This document shows, one piece after another, positions 7,585-15,249 of a DNA stretch of 64,000 bases; position 1 is the first letter of the stretch, and each line of letters opens with the position of its first letter. The notes under the pieces were generated by a model. The model was not told where the DNA came from and searched no databases. It saw only the letters and a program-made list of their open reading frames with translations. Source of the DNA: Sphingomonas endolithica (lineage in GTDB: Bacteria > Pseudomonadota > Alphaproteobacteria > Sphingomonadales > Sphingomonadaceae). The stretch covers positions 3,916,501 through 3,980,500 of the forward strand of contig NZ_CP103057.1 of assembly GCF_025231525.1 (NCBI RefSeq). The letters are read 5' to 3'. The translations under genes were made by a program, and so were the position numbers.

Positions 7585-8532
7585 ATGCCGCGAGCCTTCA
7601 CCCGAGACCAGGCGCTCCAGAACGCCGCCTTCCTCGCCGAGCTGCGTCGCACCGGCAATGCCAGGGACGCCGCCCGCACGCTCGGCGCACACCGCAGCAC
7701 CTTCACCAGACGCCGCAACAAACACCCCGCCTTCGCCGCCGACTGGGACGCCGCTTTGGCGGTCGCGCACGCCCACCTAAATCCTCCCCCAACGGGGGAG
7801 GGGGACCATTTGCCCCTTCCGGCAAATGGTGGAGGGGCCTCTCCGCACACGACCCGCCCGGCGGCAAACGAACCCCGCCCCACCCGCACCAAATCCGGCC
7901 GCCTCCAGCTCCGCCGCGCGATGCCGCAACGCCTCACCCGCGCCGACGAACAGGCCTTCCTCGCCGCGCTCTCCGCCACCGCCAACGTCCGCCTGTCGGC
8001 CACCGCCGCCGGCTTCTCGCACAGCGCCTTCTACCATCGCCGCAAGCAGAGCCCCGCTTTCGCGCGCGAGATGCGCCTGGCGCTGCAACAGGGCTATCAG
8101 CGCGTCGAGATGGCGCTGCTCGCCAGCCAGGAAATCGAATCTCATGCCGACGATGCCTGGCGCCACAACGCACCGCCCGACATGCCGCAGATGACGGTCA
8201 ACCAGGCGCTGCAATTGCTGTACCTGCACCAGAAGGAAGCGCGCTCCTGGGCCGAACCGCAGCACCTCAAGCGCCGCCTGGGCGAACCGCACGAGGTCCG
8301 GCTCTACCGTCTCGCGATCATGGCCGAAGCCCGCAACGAACGCGAACGCGAGAAATACCGCATCGCCGAAGCCGCCCGCGCCGCCGCCCGCGTGCACCCA
8401 TCCCCCCACGAACCACCCCCGCCACAACTCCCCGCGCTGGACCAGGTGACGGGGTGGAGCAAGGCGAGCGGGCAGGCGCCGTATGACGAAAGCAGGGCGT
8501 TGTTCGGCGGGTGGCGCCTGAAGCGCACGTGA
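7585..8532 (+). CDS. Hypothetical protein with two HTH repeats (terminase-small-subunit-like)
   Basis: The 315-residue product begins at the ATG at 7585 (MPRAFTRDQALQN). It holds two related helix-turn-helix units, at about residues 8-58 (FLAELRRTGNARDAARTLG with a PAFAADWDAAL end) and 118-175 (FLAALSATANVRLSATAAG with a PAFAREMRLAL end). This layout recalls small DNA-binding proteins such as phage terminase small subunits. A proline-rich tail follows. Residues about 66-85 are encoded by an in-frame palindromic repeat (7784-7840) that looks like intergenic repeat DNA. No other phage gene is nearby, so a packaging role is not supported. Function unknown. Confidence 0.6.
   Translation: MPRAFTRDQALQNAAFLAELRRTGNARDAARTLGAHRSTFTRRRNKHPAFAADWDAALAVAHAHLNPPPTGEGDHLPLPANGGGASPHTTRPAANEPRPTRTKSGRLQLRRAMPQRLTRADEQAFLAALSATANVRLSATAAGFSHSAFYHRRKQSPAFAREMRLALQQGYQRVEMALLASQEIESHADDAWRHNAPPDMPQMTVNQALQLLYLHQKEARSWAEPQHLKRRLGEPHEVRLYRLAIMAEARNEREREKYRIAEAARAAARVHPSPHEPPPPQLPALDQVTGWSKASGQAPYDESRALFGGWRLKRT
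7784..7840. repeat. Palindromic repeat embedded in a coding sequence
   Basis: Two hairpins lie side by side: CTCCCCCAACGGGGGAG (7784-7800) and ACCATTTGCC with GGCAAATGGT (7805-7830). They sit inside the HTH-repeat gene without breaking frame, between its two DNA-binding units. The composition and double-hairpin form match intergenic repeats of these genomes. Confidence 0.65.
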
Positions 8533-8630
8533 TCGGATCGAGATACCTCCCGACTCCGTTCCCGCCCCCGTTCGTGTCCCGTGCCCCGCTCGTGTTCCGT
8601 GCCCCCAATCGCTCCCCCGTCCCCCGTTCC

Positions 8631-8692
8631 CCCGTTCGTGTCGAGCGAAGTCGAGACACCTGCGCTGGGGATGATGTCCCGACAGGCTCGAC
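8631..8692. repeat. Palindromic repeat family A, partial copy
   Basis: CCGTTCGTGTCGAGCGAAG followed by TCGAGACACCTGCGCTGGGG matches the left arm and loop of the copy at 54242-54312. The right arm here is only CGACAGGCTCGACAC. The 100 bases before it are a low-complexity run of CCCGTTC/CCCGTGC motifs, probably decayed copies of the same arm. Confidence 0.6.
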
Positions 8693-8756
8693 ACTCCCGA
8701 CCGCGCATGAAACAAACGACAATAGTCATACGCCAGGCAGCGAAGGAGACAGCGAG

Positions 8757-9248
8757 ATGAAGGTCACAAAGTGCTTGGCGCCGCTCTTGATGTTCGCGCC
8801 GGTCGCCGCGCCAGCCGCAGCAGCGCAATGCCCTGCCATGCGGCAGTCCCCGCGATACGGCCTCGCGCATCCGACGGTCTCCGGATCGGCCGGCCCCTTC
8901 GCCAAGGTCACCCTGACGCTGCTCAACACGGGCGCAGAGCCCAATGGCCCGTTCACCGGCCTGCTGAGCATCGGCGGCGGTCGCTGCCTTAAACTCGCCG
9001 GCCCCGACGAGCCCGGCAATCTCTTCATCCTGCAGGTGAAGGCGGTCATGTTCACGCCGATCGATCCCAACGGACGAAAGGGCATCGTCATCCTGTACGA
9101 CAGCCACCAGATCGGCCCGGGCCACGGCACCGACGCACGCGTGCTGGTCTATCGCATCACCGCCCAATCCGCCGAGCGCGACCGCGCGATCGAGGAGCGT
9201 CTGGAAGGCGCCAAGAATGCCGGCGCGGTAAGGCAACGGCTGGGATGA
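8757..9248 (+). CDS. Hypothetical exported protein
   Basis: The product is 163 residues with a signal peptide (MKVTKCLAPLLMFAPVAAPAAAAQ) and probably enters the periplasm. The ATG at 8757 is preceded by AAGGAG. The mature part has two early cysteines and one later one (AQCPAM, GGGRCLKLAG), a beta-rich middle and a charged helical end (ERDRAIEERLEGAKNAG). I do not recognise a family. A terminator-like hairpin follows, so it seems to be a single-gene unit. Confidence 0.7.
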   Translation: MKVTKCLAPLLMFAPVAAPAAAAQCPAMRQSPRYGLAHPTVSGSAGPFAKVTLTLLNTGAEPNGPFTGLLSIGGGRCLKLAGPDEPGNLFILQVKAVMFTPIDPNGRKGIVILYDSHQIGPGHGTDARVLVYRITAQSAERDRAIEERLEGAKNAGAVRQRLG

Positions 9249-9250
9249 TA

Positions 9251-9290
9251 GCGGCGGCACCGGCAATAGGCGCGTGCCGCCGCCACTTTT
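9251..9290 (+). terminator. Terminator after the exported protein gene
   Basis: A perfect 10-bp stem, GCGGCGGCAC (9251-9260) with GTGCCGCCGC (9274-9283), is followed by ACTTTTGTT. It lies right after the stop at 9248. Confidence 0.6.
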
Positions 9291-9306
9291 GTTGCGCGGC
9301 CCCGCT

Positions 9307-9354
9307 GGCCGGTCGGGCACCGTCACAGGATTAGCTTTCGCTGATCCTATGCGG
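9307..9354. repeat. Hairpin repeat (GGCCGGTCGGG...AGGATTAGC), copy 1
   Basis: This 47-base unit recurs at 10394-10440 with a few changes. Its core is a stem AGGATTAGC/GCTgATCCT. Both copies lie in the same orientation just past the 3' end of a minus-strand gene, here the DUF2490 gene ending at 9361. Confidence 0.7.
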
Positions 9355-9360
9355 CTCCGA

Positions 9361-10056
9361 CTAATCCTGCACGTGCGATCCGCTGAACGCGCGCAGGTTG
9401 ATCGTCAGTTGCAGGCTCAACGCATGGTCCATCTGCGCGCGCGCGCCGCCTCGGCCCAGGCGGTATTGGTTGAGATAGCCGATGTCGCTCGACACTTGCC
9501 GGCCGAGCGGCACGGTGAGCCCGACGATATTGCGCATCCGCTCATAGCCCCGGCGCTGGCCCCATGTGGTGCTGTTGGGCAGCACGAAGCTTTCATGGCT
9601 GACGAACAGTGCCAGCCCCTTGCGGCCGAGCGCGTGATTGTAGCGGATCAGCGGGCGGATGCGGAAGCCGATCTCGTCACCGCGCGGGTTGAAGCGTTCG
9701 TCGACGCGAAAGCGCGTGGTGATCGGGCCGAACGTGCCGACCACTTGCTGCCGCAGCCGGTTCTCGTTCGCGCCATTATTGCCATTATGTGCGCCGACCC
9801 AGCGATAGCCGAAGCCCAGTTCGATCTGCTTGCTGGCGCGATAGCCGAGCAGGCCGCCAAACTCGGTTTGGTACAGCCCCTCCTGCCGATCACTGAAACG
9901 CGCGATCTGCTCCACCGTCACGCGAACGTGCTCGGCTATCGGCACGTTGGTGTTGACCTGTAGCCATAATTGCTCGTCCTGCTGCTGCGCTTGAGCGGGC
10001 GTGGCGGCAAGCGCGAAGGGCGTAGCGTAGAGCAGGAGGCGGACGCGCATGAGCAT
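9361..10056 (-). CDS. DUF2490 domain-containing protein
   Basis: The 231-residue product has a signal peptide (LLLYATPFALAATPAQAQ) and then repeated amphipathic beta strands such as QIELGFGYRWVGAHN and EIGFRIRPLIRYNHALG, ending LQLTINLRAFSGS. This is the DUF2490 pattern, a predicted small outer-membrane beta-barrel of unknown function. Two adjacent ATGs (10056 and 10050) are possible starts. It stands alone on the minus strand between repeat-filled gaps. Confidence 0.8.
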   Translation of the reverse strand: MLMRVRLLLYATPFALAATPAQAQQQDEQLWLQVNTNVPIAEHVRVTVEQIARFSDRQEGLYQTEFGGLLGYRASKQIELGFGYRWVGAHNGNNGANENRLRQQVVGTFGPITTRFRVDERFNPRGDEIGFRIRPLIRYNHALGRKGLALFVSHESFVLPNSTTWGQRRGYERMRNIVGLTVPLGRQVSSDIGYLNQYRLGRGGARAQMDHALSLQLTINLRAFSGSHVQD

Positions 10057-10120
10057 GAGCTTAGCGCGGAAAGATGGCGTGGTAACTACGGCATGATGAC
10101 GTCAAGATGATCCGCTCCCC

Positions 10121-10192
10121 ACCGTTCGTGTCGAGCGAAGTCGAGACACCGATCCGGCGCGCCGACTTCTAGACGTCGCTCGACGCGAACGG
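10121..10192. repeat. Palindromic repeat family A copy
   Basis: The left arm ACCGTTCGTGTCGAGCGAAG, continuing TCGAGACACC (10121-10150), pairs with GACGTCGCTCGACGCGAACGG (10172-10192). It lies in the 400-base gap between the DUF2490 gene and nusG. Confidence 0.7.
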
Positions 10193-10210
10193 AACTAAGG
10201 TCATGCCCAC

Positions 10211-10244
10211 CCCCCGTTCGTCCTGAGCTTGTCGAAGGACCTGC
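10211..10244. repeat. Palindromic repeat family B, half copy
   Basis: CCCGTTCGTCCTGAGCTTG followed by TCGAAGGACCTGCC is one arm of the family that is complete at 32133-32228 and 39856-39925. The rest of the gap up to nusG holds short GC-rich palindromes and no credible gene. Confidence 0.65.
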
Positions 10245-10393
10245 CAAGAACACGCCACTCTCCAAGCGGAGGACGAGCAGATGACTTCAATGTCACGCTT
10301 CCGATCAGGAACGGATCGCCACGTGGTGAACGCAAAAGGCGTATGAGGCGGACGCGGGCAAAGCCCGCGTCGTCGGCCGGGGCGTTGCCCGCC

Positions 10394-10440
10394 GGCCGGT
10401 CGGGCGTCGTCTCAGGATTAGCTTCGCTAATCCTGTGCGA
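10394..10440. repeat. Hairpin repeat (GGCCGGTCGGG...AGGATTAGC), copy 2
   Basis: The core AGGATTAGC-TTC-GCTAATCCT (10414-10434) is a perfect 9-bp stem with a 3-base loop. It lies 27 bases past the nusG stop and could end the secE-nusG transcript. Confidence 0.7.
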
Positions 10441-10460
10441 ACCCCAAATAAGGCATAGCC

Positions 10461-10997
10461 TTATTTCGGTCGCTCGACCTGCTCGAACTCAAGCTCCACC
10501 GGCGTGGCGCGCCCGAAGATCGACACCGACACCTTCACGCGGCTGCGGTCGAAGTCGAGCTCTTCCACGATGCCGCTGAAGCTGGCGAATGGGCCGTCCA
10601 GCACCTTCACCGAATCGCCGATTTCGTAATCGACCTTCATCTTCTGCTTGGGGGCAGCGGCCGCTTCTTCCTTGCTGTTCAGCATGCGCGCGGCCTCGGC
10701 CTCGCTGATCGGCTGGGGCTTGCCCATGCTGCCGAGGAAGCCGGTCACCTTCGGCGTGTTCTTGACCAGGTGATACACGTCGTCGTTCATGTTCAGCTTG
10801 GCGAGCACATAGCCCGGCATGAACTTGCGCTCGACCGCAATCTTCTTGCCGCGGCGGGCCTCGGTCGTGGTTTCGGTCGGCACTTCGATCTGCTCGACCA
10901 GCTGGTCGAGGCCCATGCGGGTCGCCTCGGCCATGATCGAATCGCGCACCTTGCCCTCAAAGCCGGAGTAAGCGTGAATGATGTACCAGCGCGACAT
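10461..10997 (-). CDS. nusG: Transcription termination/antitermination factor NusG
   Basis: The 178-residue product has the NusG N-terminal domain (WYIIHAYSGFEGKV, then ERKFMPGYVLAKL) that binds the RNA polymerase clamp, and the C-terminal KOW domain (GDSVKVLDGPFASFSGIVEELD) that binds NusE or Rho. Both are complete. It follows secE by 4 bases on the minus strand, the normal secE-nusG pair. The usual next genes, rplK and rplA, are displaced to 2.8-4.0 kb; a hairpin repeat follows nusG instead. Confidence 0.97.
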   Translation of the reverse strand: MSRWYIIHAYSGFEGKVRDSIMAEATRMGLDQLVEQIEVPTETTTEARRGKKIAVERKFMPGYVLAKLNMNDDVYHLVKNTPKVTGFLGSMGKPQPISEAEAARMLNSKEEAAAAPKQKMKVDYEIGDSVKVLDGPFASFSGIVEELDFDRSRVKVSVSIFGRATPVELEFEQVERPK

Positions 10998-11001
10998 GAT
11001 C

Positions 11002-11220
11002 TCAACCCTTGGTAGCGAGCGACAGCAGCAATGTGACGATGCCGTGGAACATCTTGTCGACGCCGAAGAAGAAGATCGCGAGCAGGGTCGTCATGATGAC
11101 CACCATCACCCCGGTCATCACCGTCTCGCGCCCGGTCGGCCAGACGACCTTCTTGGTCTCGGCCTGGACCTGACGGATGAACTCGATCGGTGTCGTCTTC
11201 GCCACGTTGCTGTCACTCAT
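11002..11220 (-). CDS. secE: Preprotein translocase subunit SecE
   Basis: This 72-residue, single-span SecE has the conserved amphipathic helix (PIEFIRQVQAETKKVVWPTG) followed by one membrane segment (VMVVIMTTLLAIFFFGVDKMF). SecE clamps the two halves of SecY in the inner-membrane Sec channel. The short one-span form is the norm outside enterobacteria. It is co-transcribed with nusG and preceded by tRNA-Trp, a conserved bacterial order. Confidence 0.95.
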   Translation of the reverse strand: MSDSNVAKTTPIEFIRQVQAETKKVVWPTGRETVMTGVMVVIMTTLLAIFFFGVDKMFHGIVTLLLSLATKG

Positions 11221-11337
11221 GTTCTATGCGCCGAAATCTGGACATGGGCCCGCCGCCCGGACCTGCCAAGGCCCGATGACGAGATTTCCAATTTCGGAAT
11301 GGATGCGGCGTAGCGCGTGCCGCGATCGAAATCAAGC

Positions 11338-11414
11338 TGGCAGGGGAGCTCGGACTCGAACCGAGGGCCTTCGGTTTTGGAGACCGACGCTCTAACCAAC
11401 TGAGCTACACCCCT
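11338..11414 (-). tRNA. tRNA-Trp (CCA anticodon)
   Basis: On the minus strand the sequence folds as a tRNA: acceptor AGGGGTG, D arm GCTCAGTTGGTTAGAGC, anticodon stem TCGGT/ACCGA with loop CTCCAAA (anticodon CCA), T arm CTCGG-TTCGAGT-CCGAG, discriminator G and an encoded CCA end. The sixth acceptor pair is a U-U mismatch by my reading. It lies upstream of secE-nusG, as in many bacteria. Confidence 0.96.
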
Positions 11415-11479
11415 ACGCCCCGCCTCCATACCCACCTCCATCACGCCCGGCAAGCCCGTTGCACGCGGATGAGGCGCAC

Positions 11480-13855
11480 TTACGCCGCGGCAGCCACGGC
11501 CTGGCTGCGGGTAGCGATCGCACGCGCTTCGTCGACGGGGAGCGGCCGACCGAAATAATAGCCCTGGATCTTGGTACAGCCGAGCGCCTGGACCATGAGA
11601 TGCTCGTCCTCGGTTTCCACACCCTCGGCGGTCGTAGCCATGCCCAGGCTCTGTGCCAGCGCGACTACCGCGCGGATGATCGCGATCGCCTCCGGCACGC
11701 CCCTCGACGCCTGCGTCACGAAGCTGCGATCGATCTTGATCGAGGAAAAGCGTGTGCGGCTGAGATAGCCGAGCGAGCTGTAGCCGGTACCGAAATCATC
11801 GAGGCTGAGCCGCACCCCGAGGTCGAGGATGCGCTCCAGCACCTGGATTGCGCAGGTGCCTTCCTTAAGGAATACGCTCTCCGTCACCTCCAGTTCCAGC
11901 CGCTCGGGCGGCAGGCCGCTGTTCGCCAGCGCCGAGGCGACTACCGCGACGAAAGCGGGGTTGTGTAACTGTTCCGGCGAGACGTTGACCGCAACACGCA
12001 CCGGATCGGGCCAACGCGTGGCCTCGTCACATGCCGTGCGCAGCACCCACTCGCCGATCGGCGCGATCAGCCGCGCGTCTTCCGCAAGCGGTACGAACTT
12101 TCCTGGCGGGACGGTGCCCAGTTGCGGATGCGTCCAGCGTACCAGCGCCTCGAAGCCGGTGAGCCGGCCGCTGTCGGCGGCGACCACGGGTTGGTAGGCA
12201 AGGTACATCTCGCCATTGGCCAACGCTTGGCGCAACGCCATTTCAAGGACGCGGCGCTCCTCGGCTTCGACATGCAATTGCGGTTCGTAGCAATGGAACG
12301 TGCCGCCGCCGGCATCCTTCGATCGGTACAAGGCCAGATCGGCGGAGCGGATCAGCGTTTCCGCCGTCCGGCCGTCACGCGGGCCGGTCGCCACGCCGAT
12401 GCTGGCGCCGATGAAGAGGGTGTGCGCATCCAGGTCATAGGGGCGCGACAATGTCTCGATGATTTGACGAGCAAGGCGCTCGATCATGGCGGGGTTGCTC
12501 GCGTCGCGCACGACCACCGCGAACTCGTCGCCGCCCAACCGTCCGATCATCTCGTTATCGGTCACCAATTGGCTGAGTCGCTCCGACACGCGTCCGAGCA
12601 GTCGGTCGCCGATCGGATGGCCCAGCGTATCATTGATCGCCTTGAAGCGATCGAGATCGATCATCATGAAGGCACAGCGGCTGCCCCACTTGTCGGCCTC
12701 GGTCATTGCGTGGCTCAGCGCCTCGTTGATGAGCAGGCGGTTCGGCAGGCCGGTCAGCGTATCAAGGCGGGCCATCTTGCTGATCTTGTCGGCCGAGGCG
12801 CGTTGTTCGGTGACGTCGGAGCACACGCCGCGGAAGCCGACAAAGGCGCCTTCGTCATCCTGGCGCGGGCTGGCGGTGATCTGCCAGCACCGCTCCTGGC
12901 CGTCGATCGTGACGTGAAGCAGCAGATCGCGAAACGGCTCGCGGTTCTTAAGCCTGTCGGCCAGTAGCCGCAAGGCAGTGGAAAAGTTACCAGATTCCCA
13001 AGTGGGTCCGGCGAGCACCTGCAGGAACGGCATGCCGTTGATCGACAGCGGATCGAGCCCCAGCGAATGGGCGAAGCGTGGTGAGGCGCGGACCACGCGC
13101 CGCTGCGCGTCGGTTTCCCACAACCAGTCGGCGCCATGATCCTCGAACTCGCGCAACAACAGGCTGACCGTCTGGTCGCGTTCCGCCAGCGCGATCTCGC
13201 CGGCGCGAATCACCACTAGCGCTCGGGCGCGCGAAAAGCAGCCGATGATCAACAAGGCGGTGAACAGCAGGATCGCCGCGGAGAATAAAGGACCGCCGAC
13301 GAACCATAGCATCCCGGCCATCGCAACGCCCAGGATGCCGAGAAAGCTGATCGTGGCGAGCGGCAGCGCCGCCATCGCTACGGCCGAGGCGGTCATCAGG
13401 ATCGACAGGATGATCCACAATCCCAACGCCGCACTTGCCTCTGCGCGCATGCTGACCGCGAGCGGCGGAATAGACCAGACCACCGCCAGTGCGATCCCGT
13501 CCCGCATCGTATCCCGCACGTCACGCAACGTCGCCGTGCGTGCGCTTTGCCGGCGTGCGGCTAGACGGCGAAAGGTGACCGCCGCTGCAACGGCGGCGGT
13601 CACTGCGCCCCAGCTGGCGATTGCCCAGATCGGCAGGAGCGGCGCCAGCAACAGGGCGACCAGAGCCGCGCCGATCACGTTGGTCGCGAGCAGGAACAAG
13701 GCGAGCTGCGATCCCGCATTCATCTGTGCCGCGCGGATCGGGCCCCAATCAGTCGAATCGGGGGGGTCATACAGGCCGAGCAACGCGCGCGCGTCGATCC
13801 GCGCACGGGCGAATTGGGAGGAGGGTTCGGTACTCACCACAGCGATATACCGCAC
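11480..13855 (-). CDS. GGDEF-EAL bifunctional c-di-GMP signalling protein with PAS domain
   Basis: This 791-residue inner-membrane protein has several transmembrane segments (about residues 50-210), a PAS domain (about 235-350), a GGDEF domain with an intact GGDEF motif at 441-445, and a C-terminal EAL domain. The EAL catalytic set is present: EALVRW, VNVSPEQL, LELEVTES, DDFGTGYSS, IKIDRSF and AEGVE, so phosphodiesterase activity is likely. The GGDEF motif is intact, but the RxxD inhibitory site nine residues before it is missing (TDNE instead), so product inhibition is unlikely. Such proteins set c-di-GMP levels for motility or biofilm choice. It stands alone, divergent from the protease gene. 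Confidence 0.92.
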   Translation of the reverse strand: MRYIAVVSTEPSSQFARARIDARALLGLYDPPDSTDWGPIRAAQMNAGSQLALFLLATNVIGAALVALLLAPLLPIWAIASWGAVTAAVAAAVTFRRLAARRQSARTATLRDVRDTMRDGIALAVVWSIPPLAVSMRAEASAALGLWIILSILMTASAVAMAALPLATISFLGILGVAMAGMLWFVGGPLFSAAILLFTALLIIGCFSRARALVVIRAGEIALAERDQTVSLLLREFEDHGADWLWETDAQRRVVRASPRFAHSLGLDPLSINGMPFLQVLAGPTWESGNFSTALRLLADRLKNREPFRDLLLHVTIDGQERCWQITASPRQDDEGAFVGFRGVCSDVTEQRASADKISKMARLDTLTGLPNRLLINEALSHAMTEADKWGSRCAFMMIDLDRFKAINDTLGHPIGDRLLGRVSERLSQLVTDNEMIGRLGGDEFAVVVRDASNPAMIERLARQIIETLSRPYDLDAHTLFIGASIGVATGPRDGRTAETLIRSADLALYRSKDAGGGTFHCYEPQLHVEAEERRVLEMALRQALANGEMYLAYQPVVAADSGRLTGFEALVRWTHPQLGTVPPGKFVPLAEDARLIAPIGEWVLRTACDEATRWPDPVRVAVNVSPEQLHNPAFVAVVASALANSGLPPERLELEVTESVFLKEGTCAIQVLERILDLGVRLSLDDFGTGYSSLGYLSRTRFSSIKIDRSFVTQASRGVPEAIAIIRAVVALAQSLGMATTAEGVETEDEHLMVQALGCTKIQGYYFGRPLPVDEARAIATRSQAVAAAA

Positions 13856-14028
13856 GGTGGTTAGCAGATGGTTAGATTGGATGCCATTTTGGGGCCGTTA
13901 TTTCATGCAGATGGGGGCAATTGCTGCATCGGCCGCACGGAGCGCCGCGATCCGTCCACGATCGATTGCGGAGCATCGCCCGGCACGATAGCTCCCTCTG
14001 CCATCGCACCGAGTCGTTGGAGGGTGAC

Positions 14029-15174
14029 ATGACGCATATCCATCGTCGCATGTTCCTGGTGGGGGCAGGAGTGGCCGCTTCGCTCCCGAGGATAGCGAGG
14101 GCCGAAGAGGCCATCTGGCGGATACCGGTGACGCTGACGGACACTCGCGTGTTGGTCGAATGCGGTCTCGCAGGACATGGGCCATTCCGCTTCGTGTTCG
14201 ACACTGGCGGCACGATCGGGCTGATCGACATGAAGCTGGTCGAGACGTTGAAGCTGCGGAAACTCGGGCCTAGCACGCTGGCGCTCCGGGGTGCGCGCAA
14301 ACCCTATCCGATCTACGAAGCGACCGACCTCGTATTCGGCGGTCAATTGCGTCAGCCGAGCGCGGCGTTTGCGGGTGTGGAGAAGTTCAACTTTCGTGAC
14401 GGCGCGGTGGGGTCGCTTGCCGCTGGGATGTTGACCGCCGTCGATGGAGAACTCGATTTCGCAAACCGCGAATGGCGCATCCGCCGCGGCGCGACGCCCG
14501 ATCGAACGGGGTGGACTCGCTATGACAAGGCGATCGTCAGCTACGGCAATCGCAATGGATCGTCTTTCCTGCTCGCCGACGCCATTCTTGGCGGCAAGTC
14601 CTTCCGCTTCGGGCTGGATACGGGTTGGACGGGTGCGATGCAGATATATCGCAAGACGGCGGAAGCGGCTGGCCTGTGGGATGCGTCGCGTTGGTCCCCC
14701 GCCGCGCCCGATGGCAAGGCACGTGTGGTCCGCGCACCATCGCTCGGTTTAGCCGGGACGGTGATCGAGGGCGTGATCGTCACCATCCTTGAGCATCCGG
14801 AATGGGAGTTGTTCGATGCCGGGATCATCGGCCTGCCGATCCTCCGCCGCTTCAACATGGCCACGGCGTCGGCAGAAAAGGCGCTGTACCTCAAGAGCAA
14901 CGGGCTCCCCGCCCAGCGCGAGTGGTACAACCGCGCTGGGATGTGGATCGAGCGCAGCGGCAGGGACGCAAGGATCACCGTCGTCGGCGCCGGCAGCCCG
15001 GCCGATTCGGCCGGATTGAAGGCTGGCGACCTTTTGATCGGCGCCGATTTCAACATGCTCGTCGAGCGGATGTACGAGCCCGCCGGGGGTAAATTGCCGC
15101 TCACTGTGGAAAGCGGCCGCGCCCGCCGCGACCGCCGCGACCTGGTATTGACGCTCGCCGACTTCCTCGGGTGA
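14029..15174 (+). CDS. Retropepsin-like aspartic protease with PDZ domain, Tat-type signal
   Basis: The 381-residue product starts at an ATG preceded by GGAGGG; a longer frame upstream is not needed. The N-terminus HRRMFLVGAGVAAS resembles a twin-arginine signal, followed by ARAEEA as a possible cleavage site. Two aspartic-protease half-sites are visible, FDTGG (D58) and LDTGW (D197), as in a fused retropepsin dimer. A PDZ domain lies at about residues 320-375 (GSPADSAGLKAGDLLIG). The enzyme probably works in the periplasm or at the envelope. The substrate is unknown. Confidence 0.8.
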   Translation: MTHIHRRMFLVGAGVAASLPRIARAEEAIWRIPVTLTDTRVLVECGLAGHGPFRFVFDTGGTIGLIDMKLVETLKLRKLGPSTLALRGARKPYPIYEATDLVFGGQLRQPSAAFAGVEKFNFRDGAVGSLAAGMLTAVDGELDFANREWRIRRGATPDRTGWTRYDKAIVSYGNRNGSSFLLADAILGGKSFRFGLDTGWTGAMQIYRKTAEAAGLWDASRWSPAAPDGKARVVRAPSLGLAGTVIEGVIVTILEHPEWELFDAGIIGLPILRRFNMATASAEKALYLKSNGLPAQREWYNRAGMWIERSGRDARITVVGAGSPADSAGLKAGDLLIGADFNMLVERMYEPAGGKLPLTVESGRARRDRRDLVLTLADFLG

Positions 15175-15196
15175 GTAGCGCCTATCGACTAGCTAG

Positions 15197-15236
15197 TGTT
15201 GCCCGTCCTTGGACAGGCTCAGGACTAACGGGCACG
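15197..15236. repeat. Palindromic repeat family B, fragment
   Basis: TTGCCCGTCCTTGGACAGGC followed by TCAGGACTAACGGGC matches one arm of family B, with changes. It sits between the convergent protease and acyl-AMP ligase genes. Confidence 0.5.
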
Positions 15237-15249
15237 AAAAGATCCGCCA

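Noticed and set aside
7585..8532. A prophage remnant, suggested by the terminase-like HTH gene
   Set aside because: No other phage gene, integrase or attachment site is nearby.
10229..10579. Plus-strand frame between the DUF2490 gene and nusG
   Set aside because: It runs through palindromic repeats and into the antisense of nusG, with Arg/Pro-rich translation.
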